Source: CAVYXZ01 sp965223835 (GTDB taxonomy: Bacteria > Chloroflexota > Anaerolineae > Aggregatilineales > Phototrophicaceae). Taken from it: a stretch of 64,000 bases of DNA. Positions within the stretch are counted from its first letter, which is position 1. The number at the start of each line of letters is the position of its first letter. The DNA lies in assembly GCA_965223835.1 (NCBI GenBank), contig CBDCXQ010000001.1, positions 5,580,001 through 5,644,000 of the forward strand. Direction: 5' to 3'. The notes below the pieces were generated by a model. It ran no database searches. It saw only the letters and a list, made by a program, of their open reading frames with translations, and was not told the DNA's origin. This document shows, in pieces, positions 40,714-49,801 of this stretch. The translations under genes were made by a program, and so were the position numbers.

Positions 40714-42378
40714 ATGAAACGTCTATCGTTAATTTTTGTTTTGCTGTTGCTGGTGGCATTGCCACTGACGGTGATGGGCCAGGATGACACTACGCTCGTC
40801 ATCCGGGGCTTCGGCAATATCACCACCTTTAACCCGGCGTTGTCTTCCAGTGGGTCGGACGTACAGGCTTTTGGGCCACTGTTCCCCAAGCCGTTCGAAA
40901 CCGACCGTTTCACGGGTGAGCCTGTGCCGGGTTTGACCACCTGGGAAATCTCGGATGATGGCCTGGTCTACACCTTTAGCATCAACCCGGATGCCAATTG
41001 GAGCGATGGCACGCCGATTACGGCGCATGATATGAAGTTCGTGATTGATGCGGTGCAGCAAGAGGAAGTAGCGACCACCTGGGAAAGTAACGCCGCCTTA
41101 ATCGAAGCGGTCAATGTGATTGACGACAAAACCTATGAGGTCGTGATGTCCCAGGTCAACTGTGCCGCCATGTACGATCTCGGCTCGTTCCGCTTCCTCC
41201 CCGCCCACAAATTCGCGGCGGACTTCAGCGACTTCATGGACAGTCCGTTTAATATGAACCCGGACATCAGTGGCGGCGCATTTATTCTGGAAGAATGGGC
41301 ACCCGATGAATTCCAGCGTTACCGGGCGAATCCTGATTTCTGGCGCGGCGAACCGCCGATTCCCTTCCTGGTGAATCGCCTGATTGGTGAAGAAGCCGTC
41401 GCTATGCAGTCGATTCAGGCCGGTGAGATTGACTACTCCTACTTCCAGGGCGATTCATTCGCACAGATCGCCGACCGCGATAGCCTGCAATGGGAGATCT
41501 TCCCGCGTCTGTCCGTCAACTTCCTGGCGCTCAACTGGGTAGACCCCAATGCGCCGGCATCAGCGTATGACGACGATGGCAATCTGGTTGAGCAAACACC
41601 ACACCCCTTGTTTAGCGACATCAATGTGCGTAAAGCGGTCGCGATGGGCTACAACAAGCAGGATATTCTGGAAACGCTGGGCGGCCCTGAGGGTGGCTCC
41701 CAGGTGATTGGCGCGGTTGCGCCGCAGGTCGCATGGGCTATCAACACCGACATTGAACCCTATCCCTATGACCCCGAAGCGGCAGCCGCCCTGCTGGATG
41801 AAGCTGGCTGGGTGTTAAACGAGGACACCGGTATCCGCGAAAAAGATGGGGTACCGCTGGCGTTTACCATCAATTACAGTGATATTCTGCTGTATTTCGA
41901 AACCACCGCATTCGTGATTCAGGATCAACTGGGCGACATCGGTTTTGACGTTACGTTGAACAAGCAGGAATGGGGCAATTACATCGAAGAAACCTATCTG
42001 GGCCAGATGTACGATGCCACCCCGATGAGCAACAGTGGCGGCAGTGGCGGTCCACCCGACCCCAGTGAGTTCATGACGTTGCTCGATAGCCGGGAAGATG
42101 TGGTCGGCAGCGGCAATAACCTGACCTCTTACATCAACCCCGAAGTCGATGCCCTGATCGACCAGGGCCGCAGCCTGCCCGGTTGTGATCGTGAGGCGCG
42201 GGCCGAAATTTACCGCGAAATCCAGCGCATCACCCATGAAGACGTAGCTTACGATTGGACCGTTAACCCGAACTTGTTCCAGACCGCTAATCAGCGTGTT
42301 CAGGGCTTCGAACCCGGCCCATCCTGGGTGTTCTATGGCTATGCTGATTGGCTGTGGGAATGGTCGCTGGGTGGGTGA
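40714..42378 (+). CDS. Oligopeptide-type ABC binding protein (family 5)
   Basis: This 554-residue secreted binding protein has a signal peptide (MKRLSLIFVLLLLVALPLTVMGQD). It shows family 5 landmarks such as YTFSINPDANWSDGTPITAHDMKFVIDAV, then INVRKAVAMGYNKQDIL and a C-terminal EIYREIQRITHEDVAY. No lipobox Cys is present. It probably serves the DppB/DppC-type permeases 2.6 kb away on the other strand, although ATPase genes are absent from the window. Confidence 0.92.
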   Translation: MKRLSLIFVLLLLVALPLTVMGQDDTTLVIRGFGNITTFNPALSSSGSDVQAFGPLFPKPFETDRFTGEPVPGLTTWEISDDGLVYTFSINPDANWSDGTPITAHDMKFVIDAVQQEEVATTWESNAALIEAVNVIDDKTYEVVMSQVNCAAMYDLGSFRFLPAHKFAADFSDFMDSPFNMNPDISGGAFILEEWAPDEFQRYRANPDFWRGEPPIPFLVNRLIGEEAVAMQSIQAGEIDYSYFQGDSFAQIADRDSLQWEIFPRLSVNFLALNWVDPNAPASAYDDDGNLVEQTPHPLFSDINVRKAVAMGYNKQDILETLGGPEGGSQVIGAVAPQVAWAINTDIEPYPYDPEAAAALLDEAGWVLNEDTGIREKDGVPLAFTINYSDILLYFETTAFVIQDQLGDIGFDVTLNKQEWGNYIEETYLGQMYDATPMSNSGGSGGPPDPSEFMTLLDSREDVVGSGNNLTSYINPEVDALIDQGRSLPGCDREARAEIYREIQRITHEDVAYDWTVNPNLFQTANQRVQGFEPGPSWVFYGYADWLWEWSLGG

Positions 42379-42453
42379 TTCACGCCCTGCATAGGACGTA
42401 AGTTTACTCAATACTTCCTGGCGAGTTTGCGTATAGCTTTGTCAAAATTCTTT

Positions 42454-42520
42454 ACCTCACCCCCACCAGCCTGAAGTCTGACTCCCCCTCTCCAATTTGG
42501 AGAGGGGACAGGGGTGAGGT
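42454..42520. repeat. Palindromic REP/MITE-like intergenic element
   Basis: ACCTCACCCC and GGGGTGAGGT form perfect 10-bp outer arms, and inside lies CCCCTCTCCAA-T-TTGGAGAGGGG, an 11-bp palindrome. The unit of 67 bp has the look of dispersed intergenic repeats with CCTCACCCC arms, which I remember from Chloroflexota and Cyanobacteria. Only one copy is in this window. It may be mobilised in trans or act as an RNA hairpin. Confidence 0.7.
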
Positions 42521-42590
42521 TGAGTGCCCAGATTGCCTCGCCCCAAACATGCATGGTGTATGGGGCTTGTTTTTATGGTGGATTTAGTGC

Positions 42591-43586
42591 ATGCAAACAG
42601 CCAGCGGTGATTTTACGCTTTCAAATTTCCAGTTCGACAGTGGTGATGTGTTACCCGAATTGCGACTGCACTACACGTCGCTGGGTACGCCGCGCCGGGA
42701 TGCTGCCGACGTGGTGCGGAATGCCGTGCTGATTATGCATGGGACAGGCGGTAGTGGTCAGCAATTCCTCGGTGAGGATTTTGCCGGTGTGTTGTTCGGC
42801 CCCGGCCAATTACTCGATGCTGAGCAATATTACATCATTCTGCCGGATGGCATCGGACACGGCGCGTCCAGTAAACCGAGCGCTGGCCTGCGGGCCGATT
42901 TCCCCGTGTATGGCTATCATGACATGGTGCGTGCGCAATATCAGCTTGTCACCGAAGGGCTGGGCGTGAACCACCTCCGATTGGTGATGGGCACATCAAT
43001 GGGTGGGATGCACACCTGGCTGTGGGGCCAAACCTATCCTGATTTCATGGATTGTTTGCTGCCGTTGGCGAGTATGCCTGCCGAAATCGCCGGGCGCAAC
43101 CGCATGACCCGCCGCATGATTATTGATGCGATCCGCACCGACCCGGACTGGCAAGATGGTCAATACAGTGAGCAACCGCGGGGTCTCATCACGGCGGTTT
43201 ATGTCTTGCTGTTCATGACCAGTGTTCCCCGACAATGGCAGAAGGAGGCTCCAACTCGTGATGAAGCGGACGCGCTTTTACATGCTAAAGTTGCCGATTA
43301 TCTTAACCGTCTGGACGCCAACGATTTCCTATACCAGATGGCGGCCTCGCATGATTATGACCCGGCTCCCGGATTGGCACGCATCAAAGCGCCGCTGCTG
43401 GCGATCAACTCCGCCGACGATCAGGTCAACCCACCTGAGTTAGGCATCATGGAAGTGGCGATTAAACAGGTTCCGCGCGGACGCTACATTTTGCTACCGA
43501 TCACCGATGAAACGCGGGGGCATGGGACTCATACCCTGCCCGCTATCTGGCAACACCACCTGGCTGAACTGTTGGCCGAAAGCTAG
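42591..43586 (+). CDS. Alpha/beta hydrolase, homoserine O-acetyltransferase-like
   Basis: This 331-residue protein has the MetX-like plan: ELRLHYTSLGTPR, AVLIMHGTGGSG, LPDGIGHGASSKP, the nucleophile elbow MGTSMGGMHTWLWG, and a late Asp (INSADDQVNPPE) and His (GHGTHTL). MetX acetylates homoserine, but many relatives are plain esterases, and the substrate cannot be fixed by eye. Its end overlaps the convergent hydrolase stop by four bases. Confidence 0.87.
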   Translation: MQTASGDFTLSNFQFDSGDVLPELRLHYTSLGTPRRDAADVVRNAVLIMHGTGGSGQQFLGEDFAGVLFGPGQLLDAEQYYIILPDGIGHGASSKPSAGLRADFPVYGYHDMVRAQYQLVTEGLGVNHLRLVMGTSMGGMHTWLWGQTYPDFMDCLLPLASMPAEIAGRNRMTRRMIIDAIRTDPDWQDGQYSEQPRGLITAVYVLLFMTSVPRQWQKEAPTRDEADALLHAKVADYLNRLDANDFLYQMAASHDYDPAPGLARIKAPLLAINSADDQVNPPELGIMEVAIKQVPRGRYILLPITDETRGHGTHTLPAIWQHHLAELLAES

Positions 43587-44398
43587 TCCTCGTCAACAAA
43601 CTGGCGGTAGATCGCCTCAAGTTCAGCTTCCGGCATGAGATGACCGACGCCGCGGCGAAAACTGACAACCGCATTCGGCAGATGTGCGGCGAGACAATGG
43701 GCATGTTTGGGCGGCACAACGCCATCCATCTCGCCCTGCCAAATCTGTACCGGCGCTGTGATCGCTTCCAGCGTAAATCCCCAGGGTTGTGTGAGCAGCA
43801 GCGTGTCCTCATAGAATGCCCCATCAACGCCTTGCCAATAGGCTTCGCGAATGTTGGCGATAAACCAGTCTTTGGTTTTCAATAGTTGCGTAAGGTCCGG
43901 TTCGCCGATGTTTGCCAGCATCGGTGCAAGGTATTCATCGGGGTCACTTTCGAGTAATTTTGCTTTGAACTCGCGCCGTTCGTGGGTCATGGGCTGTGGC
44001 TTTTCGCCCAGCAATTCAAACGGTGCCAGCCCCCCTGCCAGCACCACATTTGTCAATCGTTCGGGAATTTTGTGCGCACAGGCCAGGGCAAAGGGTCCGC
44101 CACCCGAAACACCCATGACACCGAACCGCTCAATGCCCAGCACAGTTGCCAATTCAAGCACATCATCCGGCCAATCCAGCAGCGTGCGCTCTGGTTGGAA
44201 ATCGGACCGGCCATAGCCAGGGCGCACCGGCACGATAAATCGCAGCCCCACGCGCTCCAGCAGAGCAATTTCTTTCGCTGGTAACAGGTGGGAGCCGGGT
44301 GTCCCATGACAGAAGATGACTGGTGGTCCATCGAGTTTGCCATATTCGGCGTAGGCCAGATGCCGTCCATCAGGCAATGTGAGTACATCGGGTTGCAT
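43583..44398 (-). CDS. Alpha/beta hydrolase
   Basis: This 271-residue protein shows VIFCHGTPGSHLLPA (oxyanion region), the nucleophile motif MGVSGGGPFALACAH, WQGEMDGVVPP with the acidic residue, and GVGHLMPEAE with the catalytic His. It resembles proline-iminopeptidase/epoxide-hydrolase-like enzymes. It lies upstream of nothing obvious on its strand and is convergent with another hydrolase. Confidence 0.9.
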   Translation of the reverse strand: MQPDVLTLPDGRHLAYAEYGKLDGPPVIFCHGTPGSHLLPAKEIALLERVGLRFIVPVRPGYGRSDFQPERTLLDWPDDVLELATVLGIERFGVMGVSGGGPFALACAHKIPERLTNVVLAGGLAPFELLGEKPQPMTHERREFKAKLLESDPDEYLAPMLANIGEPDLTQLLKTKDWFIANIREAYWQGVDGAFYEDTLLLTQPWGFTLEAITAPVQIWQGEMDGVVPPKHAHCLAAHLPNAVVSFRRGVGHLMPEAELEAIYRQFVDED

Positions 44399-44441
44399 AG
44401 GTATTTCTCTTTATGGTTCAGCGCATAGGGTTATTGGCAAA

Positions 44442-45017
44442 TTATTCGAGAATATTCACACTGGCGAGGATCGCCTGCAGGGTTGGGGCGTGAGTTTGCC
44501 ATTCTGCCAGCGGCGCACCGGCTGCCAGGATATAGAACGTGCTGTTATCAGCCTGCGTAATGACTGCCAGAATGTGCTGCGGCGGATCACCGCTGCGATT
44601 GGCACCTTCCAGTTCGATCATCAATGCCGGGCGTCCATCGAGCGTGGTTGGGCTGGTATCGGCGACAATCTCCCACGCCTGACCGGGCAGCAACGGACCA
44701 CGCCGCAGATAAATCGCCATCGCTTCTTCCAGATTGGCGGCCTGACTGGATAACCGTTGACTGCGCAGAACGGTGAGCGTCGGCACGACCTCATTCTGAT
44801 TGGCAGTTGGTGGACCCAGAATCAACAGCCCTTGCTCCGGGACAAAGTAGAGCCAATCCGCTGGATACTGAAAACTGAAGGCGGTTGGACTCTGGTCGTA
44901 GGTGTTGACCAATGGTAATGCTGCCGGTCGTTGATTCGTTATTTCAGAACGAACGCCGACGAAGGCTAACCAGCCGATCGTGAACATCGTGAGAATTTGC
45001 GTGAGGCAAGAATTCAT
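44442..45017 (-). CDS. Secreted PsbP/DcrB-like protein (hypothetical)
   Basis: This 191-residue protein has an N-terminal hydrophobic export segment, then SFQYPADWLYFVPEQGLLILG, a start typical of PsbP/DcrB-like folds, and LDGRPALMIELEGANRSG...ILAVITQADNSTFYILAAGAPLAEW. No catalytic residues are seen. It begins two bases after the stop of the DppC-like permease, so it is part of the transporter operon and may be an accessory envelope protein. Confidence 0.75.
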   Translation of the reverse strand: MNSCLTQILTMFTIGWLAFVGVRSEITNQRPAALPLVNTYDQSPTAFSFQYPADWLYFVPEQGLLILGPPTANQNEVVPTLTVLRSQRLSSQAANLEEAMAIYLRRGPLLPGQAWEIVADTSPTTLDGRPALMIELEGANRSGDPPQHILAVITQADNSTFYILAAGAPLAEWQTHAPTLQAILASVNILE

Positions 45018-45019
45018 GA

Positions 45020-45940
45020 TTATTTTCGCGTGCTGCGGGGATCCAGCGCGTCACGCAGGCCATCGCCAACCAGGTAAAAGCATAACACAGTAAACATGAT
45101 GAGTAACCCCGGCCAGACGACCAGATGCGTCCCGCTCACAAAATAAGTGCGCGAATCGGTGAGCATGTTGCCCCAGGTTGGCGTCGGTGGCCGCACCCCC
45201 ACACCGAGAAAACTCAGGCCTGACTCGACGAGAATCAGATTACCCGCGATGATCGTCAGCGTCACAATGACAATCGAGAGCAGATTGGGCACGATATGCA
45301 CCAGCAAGAGGCGGAAATTGGAGGACCCCAACGCCCGCGCCGCCAGCACATAATCCCGTTCTTTGAGCGCCAGCACCTCGCCCCGCACCAGCCGACTGGT
45401 CCCCACCCAACTGGTTAGCGCCAGCAGCACAATCAACACTTCGACCGATGGCTCCCAGATCGCCGATGCAATCAAGAGCAAAAATAGCGGCGGAATCGAA
45501 CTGAGGGTATTCACCAGCCAGACCATGAGGTCATCAACCCAACCGCCAAAATAGCCAGCCAATAAGCCTAATGTCAAACCAATGATGATAATCATCAAAC
45601 TGGAACTGTAGGCGATCAGCAGCGAGACCCGCCCGCCAAATAGAAGCCGCAGGAATTGATCGCGGCCCAGGTGGTCGGTGCCCAAAATGTGATTCTCCGC
45701 GCCAGGATAGAGGAACCGGTCCGGGATGCTCGTCTCGTTGGGATCCAGGTCAGTAGAACGCTCAATATAAAACGACCCCAGAACACAGAGAATCGTCATC
45801 GTTATCAGCCCGATCAGCGCTAACAGGGTCAGGCGATCCTGCAAAACATGTTGCACTGCATCTTGCCATAAGGTGCGTACTGGACGGCGATCAGTTGTGT
45901 CTAGGCGGGTCACGGGAGCCGCCAATTCAGATTCGGCCAT
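45020..45940 (-). CDS. Oligopeptide-type ABC permease, DppC/OppC family
   Basis: This 306-residue permease has an N-terminal cytoplasmic tail, a first helix (LTLLALIGLITMTILCVLGS), the signature HILGTDHLGRDQFLRLLFGGRVSL, and the EAA loop AARALGSSNFRLLLVHIVPN. About six helices are visible. It follows the DppB-type permease by 15 bases, and the two form the membrane channel of a peptide or related importer. Confidence 0.94.
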   Translation of the reverse strand: MAESELAAPVTRLDTTDRRPVRTLWQDAVQHVLQDRLTLLALIGLITMTILCVLGSFYIERSTDLDPNETSIPDRFLYPGAENHILGTDHLGRDQFLRLLFGGRVSLLIAYSSSLMIIIIGLTLGLLAGYFGGWVDDLMVWLVNTLSSIPPLFLLLIASAIWEPSVEVLIVLLALTSWVGTSRLVRGEVLALKERDYVLAARALGSSNFRLLLVHIVPNLLSIVIVTLTIIAGNLILVESGLSFLGVGVRPPTPTWGNMLTDSRTYFVSGTHLVVWPGLLIMFTVLCFYLVGDGLRDALDPRSTRK

Positions 45941-45955
45941 GATTTTGTGGTTCCA

Positions 45956-46987
45956 TTAATTCAGTCGAATGCGCGGGTCAATCCAGACGTAGAGAACATC
46001 CGATAACAACACGCCCAGAATAAAAAATACTGAAGCCACAACAACCGTCCCCATCACGAGGGGGAAATCGCGTTGGAACACTGCATCGACTACCAGGCGG
46101 CCCATCCCCGGCCAACTGAAGACGCGCTCGATAATCACCGCGCCGGCCAGCAACGTCCCCAGTTGTTGACCCAAAAACGTAGCGACGGGAATGAGCGCGT
46201 TACGAACGGCATGGCGTGACCAGATGGTGCGCTGCGCCAGGCCTTTCGCGCGGGCGGTACGGACGTAATCCTGCTCCAGCACCTCTAACATCTCGGTGCG
46301 GACAAACCGCGAGATAAAGGCAATCGTCCCCAACGACAACACCGCTACTGGCATGACCATGTGCGCCAGACGGTCGCCTAAATCGAATGTGGTGCCGGAA
46401 CTCGTAATATCACGCATCCCGCTCATGGGTAGCAGGTCCAGCCCTACACTAAACACCAGAATCAGAATCAAGCCAAGCCAGAACGGTGGGATGGCGTTGC
46501 CGCCAACCGAGATGACCCGAATGGTCGAATCAATCCACTGTTTGTGATAGACCGCTGCCAAAACGCCCAGCAAAATGCCGATAACATAACCCACGACCAG
46601 GGCCGTCAAGGTCAATTGCAAGGTGGCTGGGATGCGCTCAAGAATTAATTCGGATACGGGGCGCTGCTGTTTGAGTGAATCGCCGAGATCGCCGCGCAAC
46701 AGTCCCCGGCGTTGACCATAACTGTCGGTTTCGCCATCACCGTCGCTATCGACCAATGCCCAATCGTTGCCCACCAGCCAGTATACATATTGCAATGCCG
46801 GTGGCTTATCCAGCCCCAGTTGGCGCCGCATTGTGGCCGCCCGCTCCGGGTCCTGGTCGCCGGGCGAAAAGGTGATTAGCGCAATCGGGTCACCAGGAGC
46901 CGCCAGCACAATGAGGAATGTAAGGACGGTGATGCCGAAGAAGGTCGGAATCGCTTGAAGCAACCGCCTGAGAATATATTTGCCCAT
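45956..46987 (-). CDS. Oligopeptide-type ABC permease, DppB/OppB family, with DxDxDG loop
   Basis: This 343-residue permease begins MGKYILRRLLQAIPTFFGITVLTFLIV, typical for DppB, and carries the EAA loop TARAKGLAQRTIWSRHAVRNALIP. Between helix 1 and 2 there is an insert reading DSDGDGETDSYG (residues 80-91), a dockerin/EF-hand-like calcium loop that ordinary DppB proteins do not have. ATG 46987 is chosen over a GTG/ATG further upstream because it begins the conserved sequence. It pairs with the DppC-like gene. Confidence 0.92.
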   Translation of the reverse strand: MGKYILRRLLQAIPTFFGITVLTFLIVLAAPGDPIALITFSPGDQDPERAATMRRQLGLDKPPALQYVYWLVGNDWALVDSDGDGETDSYGQRRGLLRGDLGDSLKQQRPVSELILERIPATLQLTLTALVVGYVIGILLGVLAAVYHKQWIDSTIRVISVGGNAIPPFWLGLILILVFSVGLDLLPMSGMRDITSSGTTFDLGDRLAHMVMPVAVLSLGTIAFISRFVRTEMLEVLEQDYVRTARAKGLAQRTIWSRHAVRNALIPVATFLGQQLGTLLAGAVIIERVFSWPGMGRLVVDAVFQRDFPLVMGTVVVASVFFILGVLLSDVLYVWIDPRIRLN

Positions 46988-47148
46988 GAAAACCCCGGAG
47001 CCAGCGCTCATTAACGATCAGGGCAATACTATAACCCAGACATTGCCAGGTGTTCAACTTGTGTATTGTCCAGCCGCCAGATGGAAGCCAATAGCTATCC
47101 TCATGCATTTGTTATTTCACATGATAATGAAACCGCACGGAGAGAATC

Positions 47149-47183
47149 CAAAAAAAGAGAGGGCTATCGCGGATAACCCTCTC
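47149..47183 (-). terminator. Rho-independent terminator of the EB_dh-like gene
   Basis: On the minus strand GAGAGGG and CCCTCTC form a stem extended inward with TATC/GATA, followed by seven Ts. It lies 27 bases after the stop codon of the haem-protein gene. Confidence 0.88.
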
Positions 47184-47210
47184 AGACCTACGTTTGGAGT
47201 GTAGATGAAA

Positions 47211-48287
47211 TTATTGCTCGAACCCGAACTTCAGGACATCATTGTGGAAGGCGTGGCGCACCTGCGCATTATCGAACGGCGCGACACCGAACAGGTATTC
47301 AGCGGCCATATCATCAAACTGAACATCGAATTCGGAACCCGTCACCAGCGCCCGGCCCAGCTCCAGTGTCCAGACACCATCTTCCCACAGCCAACCGGCA
47401 GCAATATCACCACCGTCACCTTCGAATTGGCTGATGACGATTCCTGGAATGCGATCGCCAACCTCGAACAGGGAAGCGTCAAAGGGGACGCCTTCGCTGG
47501 CGAGGATGTAACCGGGGCTGCCATCACGCGGGAAGTCATCGCCCGGTAACATGTACATGGGCACGGTTGCATCGGCGTTGGAGTTATCAACGTTGTTGCT
47601 GTAGCCGCCACCATCGGATGGATCGCTGTGACGCCCGGCGCTCGGTGTATCTTCGGACCAGCGCACGGCATCAACGTATTGATCGTGAGCCTGGTTGAGG
47701 TTACGGACAGATTTCCAATGCCAGATGTCACCTAAGCCCGCTTCATTTTCAGCAAATTTGTTGCCATAGGGCTTGTTGCTCTCGTCACCATCTTCGCCGG
47801 TCCGATGACACATGGCGAAGCAGCCTTCATCGGCGAAGAATTCGATCTCGTTGATCTCCCAGATGAACGAGAATTTGTCTTCATACCAGACGTTTTCATC
47901 ACCGCCCATGTTTTCTGGGTCGCGCAATTGCAGCCAGGTGCCGTCTTCCTGCAATTCCCAGGGGAAGCGCAGGTAGCTCTCGGTGGGGTCTTCCCATGTC
48001 ACCAGGAAGTAGACCATCTCATCGGTGTAGACCGATTTCAATTCAACCGTCGTCCGGCCATTATTGGCTCCCCGCCGCACACCAACTTCGAGCGGAACGG
48101 CATTAGCCCAAAATGCTTCATCAGCCACGCCATCCAGCGTAGGCACTTCATCCACCGCCACCGCTAGCAGGGTGTCGCCGTCCTGCGCATAGGCCACAAA
48201 GGTTGGCTCAACCTGGGGAAACAACAGAAATGCGAATACCGTCACACTGACGGCGACAAAAAATACAAAGAATTGGAATTGCTTCAT
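47211..48287 (-). CDS. Secreted ethylbenzene-dehydrogenase-related haem-binding protein
   Basis: This 358-residue protein has a long signal segment and then an EB_dh-like fold: VAVDEVPTLDGVADEAFWANAVPLEV, VYFLVTWEDPTESYLRFPWEL, DKFSFIWEI, followed by EGCFAMCH, a C-x-x-x-C-H variant of a haem site, and WHWKSVRNLNQ. Such domains are gamma subunits of DMSO-reductase-type enzymes or stand-alone electron-transfer proteins. No molybdenum enzyme is next to it. Covalent haem binding is uncertain because the spacing differs from C-x-x-C-H. Confidence 0.8.
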   Translation of the reverse strand: MKQFQFFVFFVAVSVTVFAFLLFPQVEPTFVAYAQDGDTLLAVAVDEVPTLDGVADEAFWANAVPLEVGVRRGANNGRTTVELKSVYTDEMVYFLVTWEDPTESYLRFPWELQEDGTWLQLRDPENMGGDENVWYEDKFSFIWEINEIEFFADEGCFAMCHRTGEDGDESNKPYGNKFAENEAGLGDIWHWKSVRNLNQAHDQYVDAVRWSEDTPSAGRHSDPSDGGGYSNNVDNSNADATVPMYMLPGDDFPRDGSPGYILASEGVPFDASLFEVGDRIPGIVISQFEGDGGDIAAGWLWEDGVWTLELGRALVTGSEFDVQFDDMAAEYLFGVAPFDNAQVRHAFHNDVLKFGFEQ

Positions 48288-48618
48288 AATTTTCCTACCT
48301 TCCCTTTCGTGGAAGTTTTTGCGTATGTGATTGGAAATGTAGCTATAACTGTGACTATAGTTGGTTAAGGCACATTGATATAGTGAAAAATGTCACAAAT
48401 AAAATGGGCAATTTGGAACCCGGTCGAGTAACCAAACAGAAAAGCGGCGTCATACCGTTGATATAAGCCGCTTCCGCTGCTGTTTTCGGGGATTCTCATG
48501 CTGTCTAAACGGTTAAATTCAAGTCGAGGTTTGTTGCGCTTGGGCCGCTGGTACTGGTCGGGTGCTTGACAGCGTATGCTAAAATGGAATATCTAATAAT
48601 CTAACCTGTAATGTTTAC
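48288..48618. other. Intergenic region between divergent haem-protein and glycosyltransferase genes
   Basis: No gene is seen in these 331 bases. A hairpin AAGCGGC-18-GCCGCTT lies at 48442-48473, followed on the minus strand by TTCTGTTT, so it could be a weak minus-strand terminator. The right end contains the glycosyltransferase promoter. The left end holds the EB_dh-like gene's leader. Confidence 0.5.
48566..48595 (+). promoter_or_regulatory. Promoter of the glycosyltransferase gene
   Basis: TTGACA (48566-48571) is followed after 18 bp by TATCTA (48590-48595), 24 bases before the GTG start at 48619. Confidence 0.5.
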
Positions 48619-49794
48619 GTGAATATCCTGCACCTGACCCCTTATTATGCGCCAGCCTATGCGTTTGGCGGGGTGGTACGCTCCGTCGAGGGGATGGCCC
48701 GCGCATTGGTCCGGCGGGGACATCAGGTGACGGTACTCACAACGGACGCGCTGGATAACGACACGCGTCAGGCAAATCCAGCCGAGGAATGGCGTGATGG
48801 GGTGCGCGTATTACATGCCACCAACATCTCACCACGCTTGCGGGGGCGTCTAAATCTATCCACACCCAGCAAGATGCAGGCCATCGCCCGCGACCTGTTG
48901 CCGGACATCCACCTCGTTCACAGCCACGAATTTCGCACGATGGAAAATCTCCTGGTGACACCGGTTGCCTACGAGATGAATGTCCCGCTGGTGTTATCAC
49001 CGCATGGCACCCTTATTCAACAGACAGGCCGCAGTCACCTCAAAATTGCCTGGGATAAACTGCTGAGTCCCGCGGTGGCGCAGCGTTTCGATCATGTGAT
49101 CGGTCTCACCCGCCAGGAAGTTCGTGAGGCGCAGACGTTATGGGCAACTTTTGGTCGGCGGCAAATTCCGACACAATTCAGTGTCATCCCCAATGCGATT
49201 GACCCCGACGAGTATCGTAACCTGAGTGGCGGCCTCCGTTTTCGCCAGCGTTATGGGCTGGGCGACGGACCCGTCTGTCTGTTTATGGGCCGCTTGCATG
49301 AACGCAAAGGGGTTCGGCTTCTAATCGATGCTTTTCAGCAGATTGATCTGCCAGCGGCGCGCCTGGTCATCGCTGGCCCGGATGAAGGTTTGCTGGACCA
49401 GATTACCCCATTGACCGATAACCGCATTAGCCTGACCGGTTTTCTGGATGGTGCGGAACGGTTAGCCGCCTATGCCGCGGCTGATGTCTTCGCACTACCG
49501 GCCATTGGCGAGGGGCTGCCGATGGTTGCGCTGGAAGCAATGGGCACCGGGCTGCCGGTCATCCTGTCGCCAGAATGTTACCTGCCCGAAGTGGCTGAAT
49601 ATGGCGCAGGCTTAATCGTTGAACCCACCGTCGCCCATTTGAATGAGGCCTTGCACTATCTGCTCATGTCGCCGGCGGATCGCGCGGTCATGGGCCAGCG
49701 CGGTAAAGAACTCATCAAAACCCAATTTACATGGGACGCGGTTGCGCTAAAATTGGAGCAAGTGTATCAATCCTTAGTCGCAATCGTGGAGTAA
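48619..49794 (+). CDS. Glycosyltransferase family 4 (GT-B)
   Basis: This 391-residue enzyme transfers sugars from NDP-sugars to lipid or polysaccharide. The N-terminus MNILHLTPYYAPAYAFGGVVRSVEGMARALVRRGHQVTVLT is the acceptor-side signature. The C-terminal donor domain has LFMGRLHERKGVRLLIDAF and the E-x7-E motif region ALPAIGEGLPMVALEAMGTGLPVI. It starts with GTG. The next gene begins eight bases after its stop but is of unrelated function. Confidence 0.94.
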   Translation: MNILHLTPYYAPAYAFGGVVRSVEGMARALVRRGHQVTVLTTDALDNDTRQANPAEEWRDGVRVLHATNISPRLRGRLNLSTPSKMQAIARDLLPDIHLVHSHEFRTMENLLVTPVAYEMNVPLVLSPHGTLIQQTGRSHLKIAWDKLLSPAVAQRFDHVIGLTRQEVREAQTLWATFGRRQIPTQFSVIPNAIDPDEYRNLSGGLRFRQRYGLGDGPVCLFMGRLHERKGVRLLIDAFQQIDLPAARLVIAGPDEGLLDQITPLTDNRISLTGFLDGAERLAAYAAADVFALPAIGEGLPMVALEAMGTGLPVILSPECYLPEVAEYGAGLIVEPTVAHLNEALHYLLMSPADRAVMGQRGKELIKTQFTWDAVALKLEQVYQSLVAIVE

Positions 49795-49801
49795 TCCTTT
49801 C

